From NCBI RefSeq assembly GCF_900109665.1, contig NZ_FOAO01000002.1, positions 1 through 64,000 of the forward strand: a stretch of DNA of 64,000 nt, read 5' to 3'. Shown one piece after another: positions 1 through 9,404 of this stretch; position 1 is the stretch's first letter; the number at the start of each line of letters is the position of its first letter. The notes beneath the pieces are model-generated. The model was not told the origin of the DNA and did not search any database. It was given only the letters and a program-made list of their open reading frames with translations. The DNA is from Blastococcus sp. DSM 46786 (GTDB taxonomy: Bacteria > Actinomycetota > Actinomycetes > Mycobacteriales > Geodermatophilaceae). Made by a program: the position numbers and the translations under genes.

Positions 1-117
1 ACGACCACCCCGCCGACGCCCACGACCACCCCGCCGACGCCCACGACCACGCCGACCACGCCGACCACGCCGACGACCGAGCCGCCGACGACCGAGCCGA
101 CGCCGACCATCGTCTAG
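1..117 (+). CDS. C-terminal end of a Thr/Pro-rich protein (partial)
   Basis: Frame 1 is open from the first base to a TAG at 115-117 and encodes 38 residues made almost only of Thr and Pro with a few Glu, ending in PTIV. The first 42 bases are two copies of a 21-base unit. Such tails usually form extended cell-wall-spanning linkers of secreted actinobacterial proteins; a similar TTTPTEP linker occurs in the lyase gene at 43.3 kb. The body of the protein lies outside the window, so no function can be given. Confidence 0.6.
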   Translation, partial: TTTPPTPTTTPPTPTTTPTTPTTPTTEPPTTEPTPTIV

Positions 118-457
118 CGGGGACGCCGACGTGCGCGGTTCCCCGCCGCACGTCCGGCACCTGCGCCCCGACGTGCGCTGCGGAAGGCGCCGGTCAGGCT
201 CCTGCCGCCGAGCGGTCGAGGGGCGGTGGCGGAAGCGGTCCGGGGGCAGCCGTGACCGCTGCGGACCTCGTCCGCCCCACGGCTGCACGCCCGGACGCGC
301 CGGGCACCCCCGGCCTCGAGGGCGACTCCAACCGTGCTGCCTCCATCCTCCTCGTGAGGCGGCGTCCGGAGACGGCGGGCGGTCACACCACCGGATGTCC
401 ACCTCCCCGCCGACGAGCTGTCAACGGGCCGTCGGCCCGCGGACAGCTCGTGCCCGC
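118..457. other. Gene-free spacer with a possible terminator hairpin
   Basis: I see no convincing gene here. Just after the stop at 117 there is an inverted repeat, GACGTGCG at 128-135 and CGCACGTC at 147-154, which could end transcription of the upstream gene; no T-run follows it. The rest is GC-rich sequence without recognisable signals. Confidence 0.4.
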
Positions 458-607
458 ATGATGGTCCGCATGATGCTGACCGTGCTCGCGATCTGGGCGG
501 TCGTCGCCGTCCTGGCCGCCGTCTTCGTCGCCGCGCTCGGGAGGAGCGCGTTGCACGAGGAGCAGGCGCGGGACCGGGAACGGGCCGGCGCGGCGCTGAT
601 CAGGTGA
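458..607 (+). CDS. Small single-span membrane protein (hypothetical)
   Basis: Encodes about 49 residues (45 if the fifth Met is used): a short start, one hydrophobic helix of about 22 residues rich in Ala, Val and Leu, then a charged tail with the series [11 protein letters not shown]. This is the usual look of a tiny type I or II membrane protein, but the family is not recognised. Its last 8 bases overlap the 3' end of the convergent cysNC gene. No clear ribosome binding site precedes the ATG cluster, so it could also be a chance ORF. Confidence 0.4.
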   Translation: MMVRMMLTVLAIWAVVAVLAAVFVAALGRSALHEEQARDRERAGAALIR

Positions 608-2498
608 TGACGCCCAGCTCCCGGAGCCTGACGACGACCTGCTGAGCCGCCTCCTCGGGGCTCGTCGCGGTCGTGTCGATGTGGATCTCCGGATCCTCGG
701 GCACCTCGTAGGGGGAGTCGATGCCGGTGAAGTTCGCGAGCTCCCCCCGCCGAGCCTTGCCGTACAGCCCCTTGACGTCGCGTCGTTCGGCGACGTCGAG
801 CGGGGTGTCCACGAACACCTCGCAGAACTCCCCCTCGCCGACCATGTCGCGAGCCATCCGTCGTTCGGACCGGAACGGGGAGATGAACGAGACGAGGACG
901 ACGAGGCCCGCGTTCACCATCAGGCGCGACACCTCGCCCACGCGGCGGATGTTCTCGACCCGGTCGGCCTCGGTGAAGCCCAGGTCCTTGTTGAGGCCGT
1001 GCCGGACGTTGTCGCCGTCCAGCAGCGTCGTGTGCACTCCGAGCGCGTGCAGCCGCTTCTCCACGAGGTTGGCGATGCTCGACTTCCCGGCGCCCGACAG
1101 CCCGGTGAACCAGACGACGCAGGGCCGGTGACCCTTCAGCTCGACGTGCGCCGCCTTGTCGACGTCCATCGCCTGCCAGTGGACGTTCTGCGAGCGCCGC
1201 AGTGCGAAGTGCAGCATCCCCGCCCCGACGGTGGCGTTGGTCAGCCGGTCGATGAGCACGAAGCCACCCATGTCCCGGTTCTCCGCGTACGGGTCGAAAG
1301 CGATCGGGCGGTCCAGGTTGAGGTTGCAGACCCCGATCTCGTTGAGCGCCAGGGTCGTGGCCGCCGTGTGCTCGAGCGTGTTGACGTCGATGCGGTACTT
1401 GGGCCGGCTCAGCGACGCGGGGACCGTGCGCGTCCCGAGCTTCAGCAGGTAGGGCCGACCCGGCAGCATCTCGTGCTCGGCCATCCAGACGACGTGCGCC
1501 TCGAACTGGTCGGCGGAGCCCGCCGGTGAGTCCGCAGCGCACAGCACGTCGCCGCGGCTGATGTCGATCTCGTCGGCGAGGGTGAGCGTCACCGACTGCT
1601 CGGCGACGGCCTCGTCGAGGTCGTCGTCCATGGTGACGACGCGCGTGACGGTGCTCTGCTGCCCCGACGGGACCACCCGGACCCGGTCGCCGGGCCGCAC
1701 GCGGCCGCCGACGACGACCCCCGAGAAGCCGCGGAAGTCGTGGCCCGGGCGGTTGACCCACTGGACCGGCATGCGGAACGGCCCATCCTTCGCGTGCTGC
1801 CCCACGGGAACCGTCTCGAGGTGCCCGAGCAGCGTCGGGCCGTGGTACCAGGGCGTGTTCGGGCTGGGCTCGGTGATGTTGTCGCCGCGGAGCGCCGACA
1901 TGGGGATGCAGACGATGTCGGTCAGCCCGATCCGGGCGGCGAAGTCGCGGTACTCGGCCTCGATCTCCTCGAAGACCTCGCGCGAGTAGCCGACCAGGTC
2001 GAGCTTGTTGACGGCGACGACGATCCTGCGGATCCCGAGCAGGGAGACCAGGAAGCTGTGCCGGCGGGTCTGCGTGAGCACGCCCCGGCGCGCGTCGATC
2101 AGGATCACCGCGGCCTCGGCGGTCGACGCACCGGTGACCATGTTCCGTGTGTACTGCTCGTGGCCCGGGGTGTCGGCGACGATGAACTTGCGCTTCTCGG
2201 TGGAGAAGAACCGGTAGGCGACGTCGATGGTGATGCCCTGCTCCCGCTCGGCGGCCAGCCCGTCGACCAGCAGCGCGAAGTCGAGTTCACCGCCTTGCGT
2301 CCCCGTCTTCGAGTCGGCCTCCAGCGCCTCGAGGTGGTCCTCGAAGACCAGGTGTGACTCGTACAGCAGCCGGCCGATCAGCGTGGACTTGCCGTCGTCG
2401 ACGCTGCCGCAGGTGATGAACCGGAGCAGCGACTTGTGCTGGTGGATGTCCAGGTAGGACTCGATGTCCTCGGCGATGAGCCCCGACGGCACGGTCAT
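600..2498 (-). CDS. cysNC: Bifunctional sulfate adenylyltransferase large subunit / APS kinase (CysN-CysC fusion)
   Basis: This 632-residue protein makes APS and then PAPS. The N-terminal CysN part is an EF-Tu-like GTPase: P-loop GSVDDGKST (31-39), DTPGH (109-113) and NKLD (164-167). It works with CysD to join sulfate to ATP. From about residue 455 comes the CysC APS kinase, with its own P-loop GLSGAGKSS (466-474), DGD (494-496), FISPFR (538-543) and KGLYGKAR (576-583). The ATG at 2498 shares its A with the cysD stop (TGATG), so the two are translationally coupled; the longer frame upstream is only a shadow of cysD. The fusion is known in actinobacteria and proteobacteria. All motifs look intact, so active PAPS synthesis is expected in the cytosol. 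Confidence 0.96.
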   Translation of the reverse strand: MTVPSGLIAEDIESYLDIHQHKSLLRFITCGSVDDGKSTLIGRLLYESHLVFEDHLEALEADSKTGTQGGELDFALLVDGLAAEREQGITIDVAYRFFSTEKRKFIVADTPGHEQYTRNMVTGASTAEAAVILIDARRGVLTQTRRHSFLVSLLGIRRIVVAVNKLDLVGYSREVFEEIEAEYRDFAARIGLTDIVCIPMSALRGDNITEPSPNTPWYHGPTLLGHLETVPVGQHAKDGPFRMPVQWVNRPGHDFRGFSGVVVGGRVRPGDRVRVVPSGQQSTVTRVVTMDDDLDEAVAEQSVTLTLADEIDISRGDVLCAADSPAGSADQFEAHVVWMAEHEMLPGRPYLLKLGTRTVPASLSRPKYRIDVNTLEHTAATTLALNEIGVCNLNLDRPIAFDPYAENRDMGGFVLIDRLTNATVGAGMLHFALRRSQNVHWQAMDVDKAAHVELKGHRPCVVWFTGLSGAGKSSIANLVEKRLHALGVHTTLLDGDNVRHGLNKDLGFTEADRVENIRRVGEVSRLMVNAGLVVLVSFISPFRSERRMARDMVGEGEFCEVFVDTPLDVAERRDVKGLYGKARRGELANFTGIDSPYEVPEDPEIHIDTTATSPEEAAQQVVVRLRELGVIT

Positions 2499-3403
2499 CA
2501 GAAGTAGCCCTCCTGCTTCTTCTTCTCCATCGAGCCGGCGGAGTCGTGATCGATGACCCGACCCTGGCGCTCGGAGGTGGTGGTCAGCAACATCTCCTGG
2601 ATCACCGCGGTCAGCGTGTCGGCGGTGCTCTCCACCGCGCCGCTGAGCGGGTAGCAGCCGAGCGTCCGGAAGCGCACGCTGCGCAGCTGCGGCTCCTCGC
2701 CGTCGAAGAGCGGGAAACGCTCGTCGTCCACCATGATCAGCGCCCCGTCGCGCTCCACCACGGGCCGCGGCGCACCGAAGTACAAGGATACGATCGGGAT
2801 GCCCTCGAGGTAGATGTACTGCCACACGTCGAGCTCGGTCCAGTTCGACAGCGGGAACACCCGCATGGTCTCGCCCGGGTTGCGCCGCACGTTGTAGGTG
2901 CGCCACAGCTCGGGACGCTGCTGCTTGGGGTCCCAGCGGTGCTGCGCCGAGCGGAGGGAGAAGACGCGCTCCTTGGCGCGGGACTTCTCCTCGTCGCGGC
3001 GCGCGCCGCCGAACGCCAGGTCGAACCGCCACTTGTCCAGCGCCTGCTTCAGGCCCTGGGTCTTCCACATGTCGGTGTGCGTCGCCGACCCGTGGCTGAA
3101 GGGGTTGATGCCCAGCTCCAGGCACTCCGGGTTCTGGTGCACCAGCAGCTCGATGCCGAGCTCGGCGGCCATCTTGTCCCGGAACTCATACATCTGCTTG
3201 AACTTCCATGTCGTGTCGACGTGGAGCAGCGGGAAGGGCGGGAGCGCGGGGTAGAACGCCTTCCTGGCCAGGTGCAGCATCACCGAGCTGTCCTTGCCGA
3301 TCGAGTAGAGCATCACCGGGCGTTCGCTCTCGGCGACCGCCTCACGGAGGATGTGGATGCTCTCGGCCTCGAGCCGCTGCAGGTGCGTGAGCGTGTCGGT
3401 CAT
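2498..3403 (-). CDS. cysD: Sulfate adenylyltransferase small subunit CysD
   Basis: This 301-residue member of the PAPS-reductase-like (PP-loop) family has the nucleotide-binding signature [11 protein letters not shown] near residue 35 and matches the length of the E. coli protein (about 302). It forms APS from ATP and sulfate, driven by GTP hydrolysis in CysN, whose gene follows with a one-base overlap. I chose the ATG at 3403, preceded by GGGGG eight bases upstream; a start 27 bases earlier would overlap cysQ. The usual C-terminal EKKKxEGYF is present, which marks full-length CysD. It lies in one transcript with cysQ and cysNC. Confidence 0.96.
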   Translation of the reverse strand: MTDTLTHLQRLEAESIHILREAVAESERPVMLYSIGKDSSVMLHLARKAFYPALPPFPLLHVDTTWKFKQMYEFRDKMAAELGIELLVHQNPECLELGINPFSHGSATHTDMWKTQGLKQALDKWRFDLAFGGARRDEEKSRAKERVFSLRSAQHRWDPKQQRPELWRTYNVRRNPGETMRVFPLSNWTELDVWQYIYLEGIPIVSLYFGAPRPVVERDGALIMVDDERFPLFDGEEPQLRSVRFRTLGCYPLSGAVESTADTLTAVIQEMLLTTTSERQGRVIDHDSAGSMEKKKQEGYF

Positions 3404-3419
3404 CGTCGACCCCCGGTCT

Positions 3420-4220
3420 TCACTGGACATCCCGCTGCACCCTCTCGATCTCGGTGAGCACCCGCTCGGCCATCTCGGGCCGGCACACCACCAGGTCGGG
3501 GAGGTACGGGTCGGGCTGGTTGTAGCGGAGCGGCGACCCGTCGAGGCGGGACGCGTGCAGTCCGGCCGCCACCGCGACGGCGACCGGTGCGGCGGAGTCC
3601 CACTCGTACTGACCGCCGCCGTGCACGTACAGATCGGCCTCGCCGCGGACCACGGCGGCGACCTTGAAACCGGCCGATCCCATCGCGACGAGGTCGGCGC
3701 CGAGGGCCTGGGCGACGCCCGTCGCGATGGCCGGGGGCCGGCTGCGGCTCACCGCCATGCGCCACGGTGCCGCGGCGTCCCGGGAGGGGGTCACCGCGGC
3801 GGGGTCGGTGGCGAGCACGGTCCCCAGCCCGGGGAGCGCCACGGCGCCGGCGACCAGCGAACCGGCCTCCCACAGCGCCACGTGCACCGCCCAGTCGGAC
3901 CGGCCCTCCGAGTACTCGCGGGTGCCGTCGAGGGGGTCGATGATCCACACCCGGCTCGCGTCGAGCCGGGTGGCGTCGTCGACCGCTTCCTCGGACAGCA
4001 CGGCGTCGCCCGGCCGGGCCACGGCCAGCCCGGCGGCGAGGACCTGCTGCGCGGCCGCGTCCCCGCGCTTCTTCACCTCGTCGGCCGGCAGGTCGCCCAC
4101 GCCGGACCGCAGCTCGAGCAGGGCACGCCCGGCCGTCCCGGCCAGCTCGACCGCCAGATCGACGTCCGACAGCCCCTCCCGGTCGAGGTCCCTGGTCGGC
4201 GGCTGCGGCTGCGGGGGCAT
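3420..4220 (-). CDS. cysQ: 3'(2'),5'-bisphosphate nucleotidase CysQ (inositol-monophosphatase fold)
   Basis: This 266-residue protein has the metal-dependent phosphatase signatures of the inositol-phosphatase family: SEEAVDD, then [12 protein letters not shown] and, near the C-terminus, YEWDSAAP. CysQ removes the 3' phosphate of PAP (and PAPS), the by-product of every sulfotransferase reaction, and so prevents product inhibition. Its position directly upstream of cysD and cysNC fits a PAPS cycle. The ATG at 4220 has GAGGA upstream; an in-frame GTG at 4232 is an alternative. Substrate could also be inositol phosphate, but the context favours PAP. Confidence 0.88.
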   Translation of the reverse strand: MPPQPQPPTRDLDREGLSDVDLAVELAGTAGRALLELRSGVGDLPADEVKKRGDAAAQQVLAAGLAVARPGDAVLSEEAVDDATRLDASRVWIIDPLDGTREYSEGRSDWAVHVALWEAGSLVAGAVALPGLGTVLATDPAAVTPSRDAAAPWRMAVSRSRPPAIATGVAQALGADLVAMGSAGFKVAAVVRGEADLYVHGGGQYEWDSAAPVAVAVAAGLHASRLDGSPLRYNQPDPYLPDLVVCRPEMAERVLTEIERVQRDVQ

Positions 4221-4441
4221 GGTCGTCCTCACTGGTCAAGCCTTCCGGCACGGCCGGGGGGCGGTTCGAGGTGCGTCATCTTGCATGTCGACCGGATGTC
4301 GGAACAGGGGCTCGTTCCTGGTGCGCAGCGGTGGTCGGGCGAAAGGCTGCCGGGGCGGCGCTGCGGGGTCCGCTCGTGGACTACCTGTACCGGCTCGGCT
4401 ACCTCCTGTCGCGAAGTGCATCGGGCAGTCGCGTTCATCCG

Positions 4442-5419
4442 TCAGTTCACCGGCGCGGACGTCGCGGTGGGTCCGGCTTCGCGGGCGGCCTGGCGGCGGC
4501 GGCGTTCCTGGCGGGCCAGGGGCGCCTCGCCGTGCCGGACCCGCACCCACGTCCAGGCCGCGAGGCCGCCGACCAGCGCCGCGGCGACGGTGACGAGGAC
4601 GACCACCGTCGAGGCCCCGAGCAGCTTCACCCCGGACGCCAGGAGGATCACGGTGAGCGCCCGCCGGACCAGGCTGCCGGGCGAACGCGAGGAGACCCGG
4701 GCGCCCAGCCAGACCCCGGGGATGGCACCGACCAGCACGCTGGCGGTCAGGGCGAGGCCGAAGTCGCCGAACATGAGGTGCCCGACCGAGGCCGCCGCCA
4801 CCAGCGGCACCGCCTGGACCAGGTCGGTGCCGACCAGCTGCCCGGCCCGGATGGAGGGGTAGAGCAGCAGCAGGGACACGATCATCAGCGACCCGGCGCC
4901 CACCGACGTCATCCCCACGACCAGCCCTCCGCCTGCCCCGACGAGCACGGTGGCCAGGCGCTTCACCGGGATGGTGCTCAGCGGCCGCTCCGGCGCGTCG
5001 GCCCGGCCGCGGGCCCGACGCCGTTCCCTCTCCCTCAGCCGGAGGTAGGCCTTCGCGGCCATCGCCAGGGAGGCGAGGACCAGGACGCCGCCCAGCGCGG
5101 TCAGGAGGATGTCCTGGAGGTTCCCGCCCGCACCGATGGACCGCAGCAGCAGTACTCCGGTGAACGCCCCGGGGATCGAGCCCACGCACAACCACGCGAC
5201 CATGCCCAGGTGGACGGTGCCGCGTCGCAGGTGCACCACGCCGCCGATCGGCTTCATGAACAGGCTGGCCACGACGTCGCTCGACACGGCCGCCAGGGGC
5301 GAGACGCCGAAGAAGAAGACCAGGATCGGTGTCATCAGGGCGCCACCGCCCATCCCGGTCAGTCCGACGACGATGCCGACCAGCAGGCCGGCGACCGCGA
5401 TCGCAGGATCCCAGTCCAT
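4442..5419 (-). CDS. TauE/SafE family anion exporter (TSUP)
   Basis: This 325-residue membrane protein has about eight hydrophobic helices arranged as two homologous halves, each starting with a Gly-rich segment (GLTGMGGGALMTP near the N-terminus, GMTSVGAGSLM in the middle), the hallmark of the TSUP family. Family members move sulfite, sulfonates or related organic anions. A charged cytoplasmic loop separates the halves. It points the same way as the PAPS genes and sits 222 bases upstream of cysQ, suggesting a role in sulfur-anion balance, though the true substrate is unknown. The ATG at 5419 starts just before the first helix; the longer frame adds an improbable Arg/Pro-rich stretch. Confidence 0.85.
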   Translation of the reverse strand: MDWDPAIAVAGLLVGIVVGLTGMGGGALMTPILVFFFGVSPLAAVSSDVVASLFMKPIGGVVHLRRGTVHLGMVAWLCVGSIPGAFTGVLLLRSIGAGGNLQDILLTALGGVLVLASLAMAAKAYLRLRERERRRARGRADAPERPLSTIPVKRLATVLVGAGGGLVVGMTSVGAGSLMIVSLLLLYPSIRAGQLVGTDLVQAVPLVAAASVGHLMFGDFGLALTASVLVGAIPGVWLGARVSSRSPGSLVRRALTVILLASGVKLLGASTVVVLVTVAAALVGGLAAWTWVRVRHGEAPLARQERRRRQAAREAGPTATSAPVN

Positions 5420-5903
5420 GTCCACCCCGTGCCTCGGTCGGTGACGCATCGCGGTCTCGTCTGCCCCGGCCGGCCTCGACGACGGGCCGGGCCGGGGGCC
5501 CTTCGTTGGCCGCCGACCATAGGGGCTCGTGCGGCCGGCCAGTAGGTTTCGCGTCCCGGGAAAAGAACGCCGCCCGACGGGTCCGCGAACACTCGTCGAC
5601 GAGCGGACGGCCACCCGGCGAGTTCCTGACCGACCGTATGTGCTGGGTCAGCGCTCCGTGGGGGCGGCCGAGAAAGGTCGGCCATCCCCGCCGTAGCGCG
5701 TGCCGACCACTTCTCCTGGACGCCTGCGATCCCTATGGTCCGGCTCCATCATCGGGACGGTTGCGGGCGAGGATGGCCATGGCTGCAGACGCACAGCAGA
5801 CGTACCTGCGAGTTCTGCCGACCGAGCACAGCAGCCCGCCCGGCACCCTCGCGACGGCCCGCCGGCGTCGGAGCGCCGTCCGCAGCAGCGGATGCGAGGA
5901 GAG
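5420..5903. other. Divergent intergenic region between exporter and sugar transferase
   Basis: This 484-base stretch separates the minus-strand exporter from the plus-strand exopolysaccharide start gene and should carry both promoters. I see no clear -10/-35 pairs, RNA gene or repeat. The sugar-transferase frame stays open back to about 5700, but that part is low-complexity and unlike known N-termini, so I leave it non-coding. Confidence 0.45.
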
Positions 5904-7346
5904 ATGAGCGGGCGGGCGCATCCTCTCGAGAAGCGTCGGGTGCGGCTGTCGAGGAACACCGTCCGGCAGCCGTCGGCGTCGACCTCGCTCGGCCACCTCC
6001 GCGGCGGCCGCAAGCGCGGACGCAAGCGCAGGTTCTTCATCCGCACGGTGCTCGTGTGCGCGGACCTCGCCGCCTTCGCGCTGGCGATGACGCTGACGTC
6101 CCGGCCCAGCTGGAAGATCTTCGTCATCCTCGTCCTGATCCTGGTGCTCTTCCACGCCGGCGGTCTGTACCGACCGCGGCTGAGCCTGTCGGTGCTCGAC
6201 GACGTCCCCGACATCCTCGGGCGGTCGCTCGCCGCGGGCGCCCTCGCGATGGTGCTCGGCGGGCTGAACGACGGGACGGCCGGACTCGCCAGGCTGGTCA
6301 CCTGCGCCCTCTTCGGCGTGCTCTGCATCGTCGGCCGGGCGGTCGCCTACGGCCTCATCCGGGAGGCCCGGCGCCGTGGCCGGCTGCGACAGCGGGCACT
6401 GATCCTCGGCGCGGGCTCGGTCTCCGGCGAGCTGGCCGCGAACCTCGCGGCCCATCCGGAGTACGGCCTCATCCCGAAGGGCATGCTGGACGACGACCCG
6501 CTGCTGGACCAGCAGGAACGGCCCGTTCCCCTGCTGGGCGGTTACGAGGCGCTCACCGATGTCGTCCTGGAGCACCGGGTCGACCTGGTCATCGTCACCT
6601 TCGGCTCGGTCAGGGAGTCGGAGATCGTGCACCTGCTGCGGGCCTGCGACCGGCTGGCCTGCGAGATCCTCTTCGTCCCGCGGCTGTTCGAGGTGCACGC
6701 GGTCACCAAGGACACCGAGGTGCTGTGGGGGATGCCGGTCGTGCGCATGCGGCGGGCGCCGTTCCGCACCAGGGCCTGGTCGGTCAAGCGGGCCAGCGAC
6801 ATCTTCATCTCATCCAGCCTGCTGCTGGCGCTGGCCCCGGTGCTGCTCCTCTGCACGCTCATGAGCCTCTGGGAGACCAGGTCGGTCGTCTTCCACCAGA
6901 CCAGGGTGGGTCTGGACGGGCGCCCGTTCACACTCCTCAAGTTCTGCTCGATGCGACCGGCGGAGGAGTCCGAGGCCAACACCCACTGGAACATCGGTGA
7001 GGACAAGCGGCTGGGCCCGTTCGGGAAGGTCCTGCGCCGGACCTCGCTGGACGAGCTGCCACAGCTCTGGAACGTCCTCCGTGGCGACATGAGCCTGGTG
7101 GGTCCCCGGCCCGAGCGCCCCTTCTTCGTCGACGAGTTCACCCGTCAGTTCCCGTGGTACTTCGCGCGGCACCGCGTCCCCGTGGGGCTCACCGGATGGG
7201 CACAGGTGCACGGGCTGCGCGGGGACACCTCGATCGAGGACCGCGCCCGCTTCGACAACTTCTACATCGAGAACTGGTCGATGTGGGGGGACCTGAAGAT
7301 CCTGCTCCGGACGGCCAGCCAGGTGTTGCGGGCCGCCGGCAGGTGA
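5904..7346 (+). CDS. Polyprenyl-phosphate sugar-1-phosphate transferase (initiating exopolysaccharide glycosyltransferase)
   Basis: This protein of about 480 residues starts polysaccharide repeat-unit synthesis by moving a sugar-1-phosphate from a nucleotide sugar to undecaprenyl phosphate. It begins with a basic segment, then four membrane helices (about 45-150), a CoA-binding-like Rossmann region (LILGAGSVSGELA) and a fifth helix after KRASDIFIS (about 295). The C-terminal bacterial sugar-transferase domain carries FTLLKFCSMR (about 346), DELPQLWNVLRGDMSLVGPRPE (383-404) and GLTGWAQV, all typical of the WbaP/CpsE class. Start choice is unsure: the ATG at 5904 has AGGAG very close; an in-frame ATG lies at 5892. 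It opens the exopolysaccharide locus. Confidence 0.92.
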   Translation: MSGRAHPLEKRRVRLSRNTVRQPSASTSLGHLRGGRKRGRKRRFFIRTVLVCADLAAFALAMTLTSRPSWKIFVILVLILVLFHAGGLYRPRLSLSVLDDVPDILGRSLAAGALAMVLGGLNDGTAGLARLVTCALFGVLCIVGRAVAYGLIREARRRGRLRQRALILGAGSVSGELAANLAAHPEYGLIPKGMLDDDPLLDQQERPVPLLGGYEALTDVVLEHRVDLVIVTFGSVRESEIVHLLRACDRLACEILFVPRLFEVHAVTKDTEVLWGMPVVRMRRAPFRTRAWSVKRASDIFISSSLLLALAPVLLLCTLMSLWETRSVVFHQTRVGLDGRPFTLLKFCSMRPAEESEANTHWNIGEDKRLGPFGKVLRRTSLDELPQLWNVLRGDMSLVGPRPERPFFVDEFTRQFPWYFARHRVPVGLTGWAQVHGLRGDTSIEDRARFDNFYIENWSMWGDLKILLRTASQVLRAAGR

Positions 7347-7441
7347 GCCCCCACCCGTCCTGGAAGGGCGGTGACCGCGTGTGGTGCCCGCTGCACCGCT
7401 GAGCTCGGCGTCCGGCCTCGGACCCGGGCGCGCACCGACCC

Positions 7442-7567
7442 CGTGGGGCCGGGGACACCACCGGCCTCGTGGCCCGGCGCCGCACCTCGCCCCGTGGCCC
7501 GGCACCGCACCGCACCCCGTGGCCCGGCGCCGCACCGCACTCCGTGGCCCGGCACGGACCCGCCCCG
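7442..7567. repeat. 25-bp tandem repeat (about four units plus a degenerate fifth)
   Basis: Units beginning CGTGGCCCGGC start at 7468, 7493, 7518 and 7543, exactly 25 bases apart, differing by a few bases; a degenerate copy starts at 7442. The array lies in the 348-base gap (7347-7694) between the convergent sugar transferase and propeller genes. It is open in several frames, but these give only Arg/Pro/Gly-rich nonsense. No other feature is visible in the gap. Confidence 0.85.
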
Positions 7568-7694
7568 TCCACCCGGCCGGTGCGACGGCCGACGGGACCG
7601 GATCCTCTTCGCCGGCGGCTGCGACCGGGCACCGGTCCGATCGCGCCCGGCCTGAACGGCAGCGGACCCGTGCACGGGCCGACGTGCACCGGGC

Positions 7695-9404
7695 TCAGGC
7701 GACGGGGGTGCGCTCCCGGGTGAGCTCGCGGGACCGCTGCGGGGGGCGCGGCAGCTGCGTACCGCGTACCACTCTCCAGCGGTACAGGAGGTAGCCCGCG
7801 GCCAGGACGGCGGCCAGGGCCAGCAGCCCGACGGCGACGAGGACCAGCGTGCGTGACGAGCCGCCCGCGGGGATCTCCACGGTCAGCGCGGCCGGGGCGG
7901 AGCGGTTGCCGGAGGCGTCGACGGCGGCGACCGAGTACTCGACCACCCTGGAGGCCGCGGTCTCCGACGCCGCCGGCAGCTGGTCCCGCATGCCGGTCGT
8001 GGGCACCGAGGCGATCTCCACGCCGTCGCGCGAGACGACGTACCCGGCCACCGGGACACCGGTGCCGCCCGGCACCCAGCGGTCCCCGTCGCTGGCGGCG
8101 GCCCAGGAGAGGGCGACCGCCCCGGAGGAGAGCACCTGGGCCTGCACCGTCGGCGGCGACGTGGGCGGCACCTGGTCGGCGGGATCGGCCGCGGGCGGCC
8201 CCAGCGGCATCTCCGCGTGCCGGTAGGTGCGGCTGTGCCAGTCGCTCGCCAGGACCACCAGGCCGGATCGCGCGTCCAGGACGTCCTTGGTTCCCGTCGG
8301 GTTGCTCAACTGGTGACCCGTGCCGTTCACCAGGGTCGTGCCCATCCCGGGCGGGAAGGCGATCGCGTCCAGGGGGGACGTCTTGCGCACGATCGAGCCG
8401 TTGTAGCTCGCGAGGACGTGCAGCGAGTTCGTCGCGAGGTCGACCTGGACGATCGGGTCGTTGAACCCCTCGTCCAGCGAGCTGACGAGGACGGTGGACC
8501 ACTGCCCTCCGGGAGCGCGCACCAGGACGGCGATCTTGCCCGCGGCGGGGTTGCCGATCGGATCGCCGTCCGCGGTCTTCACCACGGCGACGAGCGTGTC
8601 TCCTGACGCCCCGGGGATGCGCCCGAGGCTGACGTGGTTGTCGGCGACGTTGGGCCCGCTCACCGCCACTTCCTGCGTCCAGACCGTGGGGTCGTCCCCG
8701 GCGCGGTGCGACGCGAAGCGGAAGGAGCCGCTCGCCTGGTCAGACCAGAGCATCCCGACGCGGTCATCGAAGGCGATGAGGGCGCCGGCCTCCACGGCCC
8801 CGCCTGGCCCTCCGGACGACAACGTCGTCACGCGGCCCCAGGTGAGCCCGCCGTCCAGGCTGCGGATGACCACGACGTTGGTGGCGGTGGCGTAGCCGAC
8901 CCAGAGCGCGCCCGCCGCGTCCTTCGCGATGGTGGGTGGTGAGCCGGAGTTGCGCGGGGTCACCAGCACGGGGGCAGCGACCCGGTAGTCCCGCGCGGCT
9001 GCGTCGAAGGACAGGTTCACGTAGAACAGGGACGCGTCGCTGCTCCGGGTCACGACGTGGACGGCGTCACCGTCCCGGAGGGCGTCCCCGACGTCCCCGG
9101 TGTCGGTGTTGACGACCGCCGATGTCGGCCGCCAGGTGTGGTCGGGCATGAGCTCGAAGACCCGGGCCGAGCGGCCCGTCGGCTCGACGATCAGCGCCCA
9201 CCAGGCGTCCGCGTGGAACCACAGCTTGCTCTGGTTCTCGCTGCCGGTCGGCGGATCCGCGTACTCCGGGCTGTACCCGGGGCCCTGGAAGGTCTGCGGC
9301 TGCGTGGTCGTGTCGGCCCCGGCCGGGACGGTCCCGCCGGTGGCCAGCGCGACGACGAGAGCGAGGAGCCACAGGCCGCGAGACCGCCGGCCCCTCCGCG
9401 TCAC
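7695..9404 (-). CDS. Secreted, membrane-anchored beta-propeller protein with fibronectin-type domain
   Basis: This 569-residue protein starts with a Sec signal peptide (about 1-31, ending AGA). Residues of about 50-400 look like a BNR/sialidase-type propeller, with SKLWFHADAWWALIVEPTG, the pairing of LWVGYA with IRSLDGGLTWG, and an HAEMPLG closing segment. Then follow a fibronectin-III-like domain (about 420-515), one membrane helix (LVLVAVGLLALAAVLAAGYLLY) and a short basic tail. It should stand on the outer face of the membrane. It overlaps the next gene upstream (a Wzz-like gene) by 4 bases. A paralogue lies at 35831-37789. No catalytic Asp boxes typical of true sialidases are obvious, so binding or polymer handling is as likely as hydrolysis. 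Confidence 0.8.
   Translation of the reverse strand: MTRRGRRSRGLWLLALVVALATGGTVPAGADTTTQPQTFQGPGYSPEYADPPTGSENQSKLWFHADAWWALIVEPTGRSARVFELMPDHTWRPTSAVVNTDTGDVGDALRDGDAVHVVTRSSDASLFYVNLSFDAAARDYRVAAPVLVTPRNSGSPPTIAKDAAGALWVGYATATNVVVIRSLDGGLTWGRVTTLSSGGPGGAVEAGALIAFDDRVGMLWSDQASGSFRFASHRAGDDPTVWTQEVAVSGPNVADNHVSLGRIPGASGDTLVAVVKTADGDPIGNPAAGKIAVLVRAPGGQWSTVLVSSLDEGFNDPIVQVDLATNSLHVLASYNGSIVRKTSPLDAIAFPPGMGTTLVNGTGHQLSNPTGTKDVLDARSGLVVLASDWHSRTYRHAEMPLGPPAADPADQVPPTSPPTVQAQVLSSGAVALSWAAASDGDRWVPGGTGVPVAGYVVSRDGVEIASVPTTGMRDQLPAASETAASRVVEYSVAAVDASGNRSAPAALTVEIPAGGSSRTLVLVAVGLLALAAVLAAGYLLYRWRVVRGTQLPRPPQRSRELTRERTPVA

Noticed and set aside
600..3125. Extended 841-residue frame through cysNC and cysD
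   Set aside because: The part above 2498 is a shadow of cysD in another frame; the coupled TGATG start and CysN homology fix the true start at 2498.
7442..7567. CRISPR array
   Set aside because: The units are contiguous 25-bp copies without unique spacers and no cas genes are near.
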